From DATLYB01 sp964502525 (lineage in GTDB: Bacteria > Bacteroidota > Bacteroidia > Chitinophagales > CAIOSU01), in NCBI GenBank assembly GCA_964502525.1, contig CAZCXH010000125.1, positions 1 through 14,748 of the forward strand: a DNA stretch of 14,748 nt, read 5' to 3'. This document shows positions 1-6,652 of the stretch, piece after piece; within the stretch, counting starts at the first letter, position 1; each line of letters opens with the position of its first letter. Below the pieces are notes generated by a model. That model saw nothing but the letters and a program-made list of their open reading frames with translations. It was not told where the DNA came from and did not search any database. The position numbers were made by a program, and so were the translations under genes.

Positions 1-35
1 TACTTTTCAAGTAGCTCCTTTGCCCTTGTCCTATT

Positions 36-83
36 TTTGATGCGATTGCCCTGTACTGCCGCACAGGACAACACGCATTTAAA
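36..83. repeat. Hairpin repeat, module A
   Basis: The arms are 40-54 (ATGCGATTGCCCTGT) and 63-78 (ACAGGACAACACGCAT). They pair with one inserted base and two mismatches or wobbles around an 8-base loop, ACTGCCGC (55-62). The left arm plus loop, TTGCCCTGTACTGCCGCA (46-63), recurs exactly at 274-291. The right arm recurs inverted at 262-282. This is seen directly; calling it a dispersed genomic repeat is inference. Confidence 0.75.
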
Positions 84-282
84 TCAGTCTGATTATCAAA
101 CCCTTTCATTGCCATTGGGCTTCAGCCAACGGTTTAAGAATTGAGAAATGAACAGGCTTTAGCCAAATTTTTTTGTTTTTGACAAGGTTGGGCTAAAGCC
201 CATCATTCTCGCTCTTTTCATCTCCGTTGGCTGAAGCCAACGGCAATGAAGCTATCCAACATTTTAATGCGTGTTGCCCTGT
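63..282. repeat. Nested ~220-bp imperfect palindrome (REP/BIME-like)
   Basis: Three pairs of inverted arms are nested concentrically. The outer pair, 63-83 and 262-282, matches at 19 of 21 positions. The middle pair, 105-132 and 224-250, is about 27 bp with one inserted base and one mismatch; each arm contains the self-complementary core TTGGCTGAAGCCAA or its near copy. The inner pair, 143-164 and 190-210, is built on GGCTTTAGCC and GGGCTAAAGCCC. The central loop (about 166-187) is T-rich. Because the cores are themselves palindromic, each arm can also fold alone. The layout resembles bacterial REP doublets (BIMEs) that RAYT transposases mobilise. No transposase lies in this window, so that link is inference. 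Confidence 0.75.
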
Positions 283-291
283 ACTGCCGCA
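274..291 (+). repeat. Second copy of 18-bp direct repeat (module A')
   Basis: TTGCCCTGTACTGCCGCA is identical to bases 46-63, and similarity continues upstream (TTTTAATGCG here, TTTTGATGCG at 36-45). Here the sequence after the ACTGCCGC loop no longer pairs with the left arm, so this looks like a half or decayed copy of the 36-83 hairpin. The two copies bracket the 105-250 palindrome in direct orientation. Confidence 0.75.
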
Positions 292-299
292 ATCCTGAA

Positions 300-412
300 C
301 ACTCCTGTCCCTCAGAGCGCTCGGTCGGGAGTGAGGCAAAAGCAAATGCGACAATTTTTGCTTGCATCCCGATAGTCCATCGCAGTGGAATTCGTCCGGC
401 AGGTGTGGACTA
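300..412. repeat. Two further small hairpins
   Basis: CACTCC (300-305) pairs with GGAGTG (328-333) around a G+C-rich loop. TAGTCCA (373-379) pairs with TGGACTA (406-412) around a 26-base loop. Both lie between the large palindrome and the copper ATPase start. They could be the rest of the same repeat element or part of the ATPase leader. The stems are short and the evidence is modest. Confidence 0.4.
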
Positions 413-471
413 CCCGCATAAAACAAGCGTTTAAAACATGGCTAATTTTAAGCTGAATTACAAGAACATAT

Positions 472-2595
472 ATGGAGGAAACTCTGGCAGCGCGAAAGCA
501 AAGCGTTAAACTTAACATCGAGGGAATGACCTGCTCGAATTGCGCCCTCGGCATAACAAAATATCTGGAAAAGAAAGGGCTTGAAAATATTTCAGTTGAT
601 TTCAGCACTGCGGAAGCCCGCTTTAAAACAGCACATCCCGAAAATCTCGCTGAAATCAGAAAGGGCATTGAGAACCTCGGGTATCATGTTGTTGACAAGG
701 TTGAAGATCAAAGCGCTAACCGCCTGCGGATCACGCTTGCCCATAAGTTTTACGCATGCCTCGCGTTGTCCATCCCGTTGCTCTTGCACATGTTTATCAA
801 AGACGGAATACTGGCGAGTCCTTATTTCCAACTGGCTCTATGCGTGCCGGTTTTTGCCATCGGCATCTGGCATTTCGGAAAAAGCGCAGCCGGCTCGCTG
901 CTCAATGCATCTCCCAATATGGACGTGTTGGTATTGATGGGATCCTCAGCCGCCTTTTTTTACAGCCTTTATGGAACGATAGCCAACCTCGGTCATGACT
1001 TCATGTTTTATGAAACTGCGGCAACGATAATTACCGTAGTGCTTCTCGGTAATCTGCTGGAACAGAAAAGCGTGCAGCAAACCACCACCGCCATCCGCGA
1101 ACTTGGCAGGCTGCGGGTGCAGAAAGCCAAACTGGTAACAGGAAACAACGGCACCAATCACGTGCAGGAAGTGGATGCCGACAGCATACTCAAAGGGCAG
1201 ATGGTGCTGGTGAATACCGGTGACAGGATTCCCGCTGACGGCACCATTGAATGGGGCGAGTGTTCGGTTGACGAATCCATGATTACGGGCGAAAGCGTGC
1301 CCAGCGATAAAAATGTTGGCGACAAAGTGATTGGAGGCACCGTGCTGCTGAAAGGCAGCATTAAAGTGATGGTGGAGGCAACGGGCAGCGACTCTTTTCT
1401 TGCCAGAATCATTGACCTTGTGAAAGAAGCGCAGCAGACCAAGCCTGACATTCAGCGCGTAGCCGACAAAGTGAGCGCATGGTTTGTGCCCGCAGTGCTG
1501 CTCATCGCATTGCTCACTTTTGTTATATCCGCTTTTGTAATCGTGATGCCGGTGCAGAGCGCCCTGATGAACAGCATCGCGGTGCTGGTGATAGCCTGCC
1601 CCTGCGCCATGGGGCTTGCAACCCCGACAGCCGTCATGGTCGGCATTGGATTAATTACAAAAAAAGGTATTCTGATAAAAGGCGGAAAAACACTCGAGAA
1701 GCTTTCCACAGTCCAGCAGGTCGTGTTCGACAAAACGGGAACCTTGACGACCGGCAAGTTCAAAATCAAGAAAATAACAACGATCAGAACACCGCTGGAA
1801 GAAATCAAAACCGTATTGTTCAGCCTTGAAAAGCACTCCTCCCACCCTATCGCCCAATCCATCATCCACGAACTGAAGGACGCGAAAGAGATGCCGCTTC
1901 ATAAAATCCGCGAGATGAAAGGAAGCGGGATGCAGGCTGAAGGCAAAGATGGCATCAGGTACGAGTTAGGCTCATATGATATTGCGCGAAGCCACACCAC
2001 CGACAACAAACATGACATCTATGTTTTCAAAAACAAAAAGTTAATAGGGTATGTGGACATCGAGGACGAGTTGAAGCCTGAAGCAAAAGCCGCAGTTGAT
2101 TACCTGAAAGAAAACGGCATCGTCCCCATTTTGCTGAGCGGTGACAGCTACCGCAAATGCGGATCTGTGGCAAGCAAGCTTGAAATTGAAAAAATATATT
2201 TCAACAAGCAGCCGCACGAAAAGCTGGAGATCATCACCAATCTGTGCAAAGCGGCTCCCACCGCCATGGTTGGTGACGGCATCAATGATGCTCCTGCGCT
2301 TGCCAAAGCCGACATTGGCATTTCACTGAGCGATGCCACCGAAGTGGCGATTGACAGTTCACAGGTGATTTTGCTGAACGGCAACCTTGCCCATCTTAAA
2401 GACGCGCTGGAGATGAGCAAAAAAACAATGACCACCATTCGCCAGAATCTCTTCTGGGCATTTTTCTATAACATTCTGGCAATTCCGGTTGCGGCAGTTG
2501 GCTTCCTCAGCCCGATGATAGCGGCTTTCTCCATGGCTCTTTCGGATGTGTTCGTGGTGGGTAATTCGCTGAGACTCAGAGCCGGAAGAAATTGA
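472..2595 (+). CDS. copA: Copper-exporting P1B-type ATPase (CopA family)
   Basis: This inner-membrane pump of 707 residues uses ATP to move Cu(I) out of the cytoplasm. One N-terminal heavy-metal domain (about residues 12-75) carries GMTCSNC, with C21 and C24. Four membrane helices follow (about 88-197). The actuator domain has TGES at 272-275. Helix 6 has the CPC metal site (C376-P-C378). The phosphorylation motif DKTGTLT starts at D420, the nucleotide-domain His-Pro is H458-P459, and the hinge GDGINDAP starts at G601. Helix 7 has Y666-N667, typical of Cu(I) pumps. In helix 8, M688 is conserved but the usual Ser four residues later is D692. Length is normal for a one-domain CopA. No Shine-Dalgarno sequence and no neighbouring copper chaperone or regulator are present. 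Cu(I) is the best guess; Ag(I) or another metal remains possible because of D692. Confidence 0.93.
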   Translation: MEETLAARKQSVKLNIEGMTCSNCALGITKYLEKKGLENISVDFSTAEARFKTAHPENLAEIRKGIENLGYHVVDKVEDQSANRLRITLAHKFYACLALSIPLLLHMFIKDGILASPYFQLALCVPVFAIGIWHFGKSAAGSLLNASPNMDVLVLMGSSAAFFYSLYGTIANLGHDFMFYETAATIITVVLLGNLLEQKSVQQTTTAIRELGRLRVQKAKLVTGNNGTNHVQEVDADSILKGQMVLVNTGDRIPADGTIEWGECSVDESMITGESVPSDKNVGDKVIGGTVLLKGSIKVMVEATGSDSFLARIIDLVKEAQQTKPDIQRVADKVSAWFVPAVLLIALLTFVISAFVIVMPVQSALMNSIAVLVIACPCAMGLATPTAVMVGIGLITKKGILIKGGKTLEKLSTVQQVVFDKTGTLTTGKFKIKKITTIRTPLEEIKTVLFSLEKHSSHPIAQSIIHELKDAKEMPLHKIREMKGSGMQAEGKDGIRYELGSYDIARSHTTDNKHDIYVFKNKKLIGYVDIEDELKPEAKAAVDYLKENGIVPILLSGDSYRKCGSVASKLEIEKIYFNKQPHEKLEIITNLCKAAPTAMVGDGINDAPALAKADIGISLSDATEVAIDSSQVILLNGNLAHLKDALEMSKKTMTTIRQNLFWAFFYNILAIPVAAVGFLSPMIAAFSMALSDVFVVGNSLRLRAGRN

Positions 2596-2631
2596 ATTGA
2601 TTGCTCCGGCAAGAAGGCAACATTTTTTTTT
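2581..2631 (+). terminator. Possible weak terminator after copA
   Basis: GCCGGA (2581-2586, inside the end of copA) pairs with TCCGGC (2605-2610), and a run of nine T follows at 2623-2631. The 12 bases between stem and T-run make this a poor intrinsic terminator, so the methyltransferase gene may be read through from copA. Shape only; low confidence. Confidence 0.22.
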
Positions 2632-2658
2632 GATAACCATTCTTTCCAAAACGACACG

Positions 2659-3606
2659 ATGAAAAAATGGATGCTGAAAGCTCTTGTTCAGAAAACCATA
2701 TCCTACCTGCCTTTCAGCTATCGCATCAATTATTTCTTTCAGAAATACGTTACAAAAGGAGTCCGGCTGACGGACGCGTATTTCCATGACCGCCTCGGAC
2801 ATGCGAGGGACCATATCAAAGCATTCGCGGAGTGTTCCGGCAGGGCTGTTCCGGAAAGATGCCTTGAACTCGGAACAGGCTGGTATCCTATTGTCCCGGT
2901 CAGCTTGTTTTTAACAGGAGCCGAAAAAATCTATTCCGTAGATATTGCCCTGCTGACATCAAAGGACAGAATAAAGAAAACAATCGGAAAGTTTCTTGAA
3001 GCGGAAAAAACAGGAACGTTAAAAAAATATGTTCCTTGCAAGGAGGAAAGAATAAAGAATCTCCATCAGATTGCAAACGATCTGAAGTCAATTACCATGG
3101 CGGAGGCGCTTGGCAAACTGAAGATTACCCACCTTGTAGCCGATGCGCGCAAGCTTCCTCTGCCAAACGATTCGATTGATCTGGTAAATTCAAACAATAC
3201 CCTGGAGCACATCTATCCTGAAACCCTGATCCCTATTTTGAAAGAATTCAGAAGAGTGGCGAACAAGGAACACGGAGTGATGTCGCACTTCATTGATATG
3301 TCAGACCATTTTGCCCATTTTGACCCGTCCATCACCATTTACAATTTTTTACAATACTCCGACAGCCGGTGGAAATGGATTGACAACAGCATCCAGCCGC
3401 AAAGCAGGCTTCGCATTGATGACTATTGGGAGATTTACCGCACACTCGACATTCCCATCACAAAAGAAATCTTTAGAAAAGGCAATCCTGCCCTGGTTGC
3501 GGCAATGGACATTGATAAAAAATACCGACAGAAAACCATGGAGGTGCTGGCTGTCAGTCATTGCCACTTTGTTTCACGGATGAAGGACCTGGGATCGAGG
3601 AAATGA
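2659..3606 (+). CDS. Class I SAM-dependent methyltransferase-like protein
   Basis: The 315-residue cytoplasmic protein shows the class I methyltransferase order. Motif I is LELGTGWYP at 69-77 (SAM glycine loop). An acidic residue ends strand 2 (VD, 94-95). DAR is at 162-164, and NSNNTLEHI at 177-185 matches the post-strand-4 region. About 65 residues between strand 2 and DAR (95-162) form a longer insert than usual. A His/Asp-rich stretch follows (HFIDMSDHFAHFD, 210-222), then an Arg/Trp-rich tail. The substrate is unknown; relatives of this layout often sit in polysaccharide or natural-product clusters, but no such genes are nearby. It starts 63 bp after copA and converges with the TonB receptor, 24 bp apart. 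The start ATG has no ribosome binding site. The fold is likely; any specific activity is not shown. Confidence 0.75.
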   Translation: MKKWMLKALVQKTISYLPFSYRINYFFQKYVTKGVRLTDAYFHDRLGHARDHIKAFAECSGRAVPERCLELGTGWYPIVPVSLFLTGAEKIYSVDIALLTSKDRIKKTIGKFLEAEKTGTLKKYVPCKEERIKNLHQIANDLKSITMAEALGKLKITHLVADARKLPLPNDSIDLVNSNNTLEHIYPETLIPILKEFRRVANKEHGVMSHFIDMSDHFAHFDPSITIYNFLQYSDSRWKWIDNSIQPQSRLRIDDYWEIYRTLDIPITKEIFRKGNPALVAAMDIDKKYRQKTMEVLAVSHCHFVSRMKDLGSRK

Positions 3607-3630
3607 TAGACGGGATAATGCGGGATATGC

Positions 3631-6093
3631 TCAGAACTTCACCTTCAAAGTTGAGGCGAAATTGATTGGCGGATCGGCTTTCCCCGGGCGGGTTGCATAT
3701 TCGAGATTCGTAAGATTCTTAATGATAAAGCCGATTCGCACATTTTCCTTCACCTCATATCCAATCCTTGCATCCATCACCCAATCGCCATCAGAATGCT
3801 CGCTGATATATTTATCCAGCGAGTAAGAAGGGCTGTGGTTGGTCTTGTCATTTTCAATCCGGTCCAGGGCCGCCTTGAACTCAAACGGGATGCGCTCGAA
3901 AAAACTGTTAAACTGCAGGCTGTAACCAACGCTGAATTTTTTATAAGCAAATTCAATGTCGCCTCTGAGGAGGTGTCGCTGGCGGAATTGAAGCAGTTTA
4001 TTGGCATCATCCCCTTCGAGGCGGGTTGCATAATATTTGAAAGCATTTTTCAGAAACGTTCCGGCATTTTGCTGCGTGCTGTCGCCAATGTTGGCAAGAT
4101 CACCGGTGCCAGCAAGGTTAGCCGGATAGAAATAGGTATATCCAGCCAGCATGGTAATGCCAACCGGGCCAATCTTTCCGGTTCCTGAAAGAGAGGCTTC
4201 CCATCCGAATATGCGCGCGCGGTCAACATTAATGGGTTTTATCCCGATGAAAATGATATCTCCTTCTTTGGAGAAAATCTTTTCTGACGTGCCGGGCCAG
4301 TAATTGGGATAGGTTCCGAACCGGTATTCAACAAATTCATCATATTCCATCCAGAAGCATGAAAAATCAAAATATCCCTTCCATGATTTTATTGCCAGTC
4401 CTTGTTTCAGCCCCAGTTCCATGCTCCATCCCTTTTCCACCTGCAACTCAGGGTTGGGCACCACATAAATATTGGTGGTGAATTCCTGCGCTATGAAGCG
4501 TTCTCCCACGCTGGGGAGGCGGTAAGCCTGCCCCCATGAGAAGCGGAGAAATGTCGTTCTGCCGGCTTTGTAATTAACCCCGAAGCGGAACACGGGAATG
4601 GATGTTTCAAAAACGCTGTCAACTGACGAAAATTCATACCTTACCCCTCCAACAATGGATAAACTTTTAATATTAAATTCGAGCTGAGCATATCCCGCAC
4701 CGGTGAAACTCACGCGTTTATCTTCATACAAATTGCTGCGGGAATATCCCACGGTAAATGGCAGCCCCGTTGTCAAAATAAACCGGTCATTCCAGTTTTT
4801 CTGATACTGGGCGTCAATAATGAAATTATTGGAAGAAGCGTTCGGTGTTCCGTAATCAATGACTACGCTGTCCATTGGATTCACAAGGCTGTCAGCAAAA
4901 TTTGCAACGGTGTCGTGCTTGGCATATCCTTCCCTGAAAACATTAAAATATTGCGCATTGAGCGTGAAACGGTTTCCATTATCATCCCTGTAAGTGAAGT
5001 GCGGATTAACGGCAGTTTCAATATACGGATCGAATGATCCCTGTCCATATTGATAAATGAAACTGTCCATGTCGGCTGAAATGAAAAAGCGTTCGCTGAC
5101 TTCCTTCATAATGTTGCCGTTAAGCCCAAAGCTGATCCTGGGATTTTTAGGGAGGTTGTATTTTGTTTTAAAATTCCCGCGCACCCGCCACTCATCCGCC
5201 TGCTCAAGGTAACTGGAAATGTAGTCAATGTTGGCGCCAACAATAAGCTGCAGGTTTTTAATTCTTTGCCGGTGGTTGAGAAACATGCCGGAAAAACCTT
5301 TTACTTCCCTCGTCCACCGGGTTTCCTCGCGGGGAGGCTTGCCGTACGCTCCGAAATAGCCGTTTACCTCAGTCACTTTCTCTCCGGTCTTTGGCCATCC
5401 GGTGCGGACGTTCACCACCCCATTGAGCGCTGATGAGCCGTAAACCACCGATGAAGCGCCCTTTATCACTTCAACCTGCTCCGCGTTTTCAAGCGGAATG
5501 AATTTCAGCTTGGCATCTCCCAGGTCAGCGCTCAGGTAGCTGAGCCCGTCCACGAGCACCGCAGTGCGGCTGCCAACCCCGTAGGAATATGAGCTGCCTC
5601 CGCGAATGGAAATTTGAGCATCCTGCACCTGAACACCCGGAGTTTTAACCAGCGCCTCGCCCAGTTCTCTCGCGTTGGTGTTTTCGATGAGCTTGCTGCT
5701 GAGAACATCCATTGACACCGTTTCCTGCGCGATATTCTTTTCATACTGGCTGGCGGTAACCACCACCACGTCAAGCTGCCCGGATTTCATTTCCATTGCC
5801 AGGTTAATTTCCCTGAAAGAACCGTCTTTCAGGTTTACGTTCTTCTTTTCAGTTTCATAACTGATAAAACTGAAGGCAACCTTGTAGTTGCCCGGAGGTA
5901 GTTTCAGCCTGTAGTTTCCGTCAGTGTCGGTTACAGTTCCATGCGCTGAATCGGCAACTATGTTCACTCCAACCAGTGATTCGTAAGTTTTTGCATCCTT
6001 TATCTTTCCGAAAATGTAGGCTTCCTGCCCGAATGCCATGGAAGCAACAAACGAGAGCAGCGAGGCTGACAAAGCCTGATTGCGAAAGGACAT
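3631..6093 (-). CDS. TonB-dependent outer-membrane receptor
   Basis: The 820-residue outer-membrane transporter is powered by the TonB-ExbBD system. A signal peptide (about 1-22, ending AFGQ) is followed by a carboxypeptidase-regulatory-like beta domain (about 24-110; GKIKDAKTYESLVGVNI and TDTDGNYRLKLPPGNY are characteristic). Next come a plug domain (about 125-235, with IRGGSS, VLVDGL and the EVIKGASSVVYGSSALNGVVNV region) and a beta-barrel to the end. The C-terminus is LKVKF, the terminal Phe expected of a barrel recognised by BAM. The size fits the CirA/FecA-like receptors rather than the much longer SusC type, and no SusD partner follows. The ligand cannot be read from sequence; metal-chelate or vitamin uptake is plausible but unproven. 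The 99-bp upstream gap contains an 11-bp perfect inverted repeat. Confidence 0.92.
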   Translation of the reverse strand: MSFRNQALSASLLSFVASMAFGQEAYIFGKIKDAKTYESLVGVNIVADSAHGTVTDTDGNYRLKLPPGNYKVAFSFISYETEKKNVNLKDGSFREINLAMEMKSGQLDVVVVTASQYEKNIAQETVSMDVLSSKLIENTNARELGEALVKTPGVQVQDAQISIRGGSSYSYGVGSRTAVLVDGLSYLSADLGDAKLKFIPLENAEQVEVIKGASSVVYGSSALNGVVNVRTGWPKTGEKVTEVNGYFGAYGKPPREETRWTREVKGFSGMFLNHRQRIKNLQLIVGANIDYISSYLEQADEWRVRGNFKTKYNLPKNPRISFGLNGNIMKEVSERFFISADMDSFIYQYGQGSFDPYIETAVNPHFTYRDDNGNRFTLNAQYFNVFREGYAKHDTVANFADSLVNPMDSVVIDYGTPNASSNNFIIDAQYQKNWNDRFILTTGLPFTVGYSRSNLYEDKRVSFTGAGYAQLEFNIKSLSIVGGVRYEFSSVDSVFETSIPVFRFGVNYKAGRTTFLRFSWGQAYRLPSVGERFIAQEFTTNIYVVPNPELQVEKGWSMELGLKQGLAIKSWKGYFDFSCFWMEYDEFVEYRFGTYPNYWPGTSEKIFSKEGDIIFIGIKPINVDRARIFGWEASLSGTGKIGPVGITMLAGYTYFYPANLAGTGDLANIGDSTQQNAGTFLKNAFKYYATRLEGDDANKLLQFRQRHLLRGDIEFAYKKFSVGYSLQFNSFFERIPFEFKAALDRIENDKTNHSPSYSLDKYISEHSDGDWVMDARIGYEVKENVRIGFIIKNLTNLEYATRPGKADPPINFASTLKVKF

Positions 6094-6116
6094 GCTGGTG
6101 GGTTTACGGTTGGCTG

Positions 6117-6170
6117 TTAATGTTTAAATCTTAAAATTCGCAGGTTTCATACATATGCATTAAACATTAA
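6117..6170. promoter_or_regulatory. 11-bp inverted repeat upstream of TonB receptor
   Basis: TTAATGTTTAA (6117-6127) and TTAAACATTAA (6160-6170) are perfect reverse complements separated by 32 bases, 24 to 77 bases upstream of the receptor start at 6093. It could be a regulator site or a leader-RNA stem. The A+T-only composition raises the chance of coincidence. No TAnnTTTG box was found in this gap. Confidence 0.35.
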
Positions 6171-6192
6171 ACTTTAGGATTTAAACCCTTAC

Positions 6193-6357
6193 CTATTCTC
6201 TTGGCATTACGAGATATAAAATGATGTAAATAAGAATGGGAGAGCCGAGTCCGAAGATTGTGGCGACAATGAAGATGAGCCTTATGCCGCTCACGTCAAG
6301 ATTGAACCTTGTTGCAAGCCAAGCGCAAACGCCCAAAAATTTTTTCTCGTGTTTCAT
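6193..6357 (-). CDS. PspC-domain small membrane protein (54 aa)
   Basis: This 54-codon frame encodes a complete PspC domain: a basic start (MKHEKKFLGVCAWLA), then R-F-N-L-D-V-S-G-I-R, then one hydrophobic helix (about 27-50) ending in VMPRE. The GVC.WLA, IR and LYLVMP positions match the family, whose founding member PspC is part of the phage-shock envelope-stress response. It starts 9 nt after the stop of a second PspC-domain gene (6367-6594), so the two are surely co-transcribed and probably arose by duplication. It is likely an inner-membrane protein; partner and role are unknown. Short length is normal for stand-alone PspC domains in Bacteroidota. Confidence 0.85.
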   Translation of the reverse strand: MKHEKKFLGVCAWLATRFNLDVSGIRLIFIVATIFGLGSPILIYIILYLVMPRE

Positions 6358-6366
6358 CCGGGAATT

Positions 6367-6594
6367 TCAGAAATCCCAAACAGTGTTTCGCCTTCCTTTA
6401 ATGTAATCTTTCAACTTGATAAGGAACGCGAGCACAAGATAAATAATTACAGGAGAACCAGCGGCAACAAATGTTGCGTATATGAAAAAAAGCCGGATTT
6501 TACCGGACGGGATGGAAAGCTTTTCCCCAAGGTAGGAGCAAACGCCAAAAAACTGCGGCTCAATGTAGCTTCTCAGCTTTTCTATTTTTTCCAT
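6367..6594 (-). CDS. PspC-domain small membrane protein (75 aa)
   Basis: The first of two tandem PspC-domain genes. The protein begins with an amphipathic, charged segment (MEKIEKLRSYIEPQ), then FFGVCSYLGEKLSIPSGKIR, one hydrophobic helix (about 35-59, with ATFVAAGSPVIIYLVLAFLI) and a basic tail (KLKDYIKGRR) that should stay in the cytoplasm. It aligns by eye with the 54-residue neighbour (shared GVC, IR, GSP, IY positions) but is clearly diverged, so the duplication is old. The upstream 58-bp gap has a TTG about 20 nt before TAACTTTTG, close to the Bacteroidota promoter form but with one extra base. Envelope-stress function is inferred from the family only. Confidence 0.85.
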   Translation of the reverse strand: MEKIEKLRSYIEPQFFGVCSYLGEKLSIPSGKIRLFFIYATFVAAGSPVIIYLVLAFLIKLKDYIKGRRNTVWDF

Positions 6595-6652
6595 GAGGCA
6601 AAAGTTAGGTAATTGCCGGTTTTATATCAACGAAATTATCAACTATTATTTG

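Larger units (their letters stand above)
1..471. other. Gene-free, palindrome-rich intergenic region
   Basis: I see no credible gene in these 471 bases. The open frames present are short, overlap one another on both strands and simply follow the palindromes. The region holds a hairpin (36-83), a nested palindrome (63-282), an 18-bp direct repeat and two smaller hairpins (300-333 and 373-412), each listed separately. No clear TAnnTTTG promoter box for the copper ATPase at 472 was found; the nearest approach, TAATTTTA in 435-450, misses the last base. The sequence before the window is unknown, so part of this could be the 3' flank of an upstream gene. Confidence 0.7.

Noticed and set aside
193..668. 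Overlapping open frames on both strands before and across the start of copA (up to 118 codons)
   Set aside because: They follow the palindromes and the copA reading frame, overlap each other, lack promoter or start signals and show no recognisable domain.
3796..4188. Open frame of 130 codons on the plus strand
   Set aside because: Antisense to the barrel part of the TonB receptor and without any family feature.
472..6093. A copper or polysaccharide uptake locus formed by copA, the methyltransferase and the TonB receptor
   Set aside because: The receptor is on the opposite strand, no SusD, copper chaperone, regulator or glycan enzyme is present, and the 3' ends converge; adjacency alone is weak evidence.
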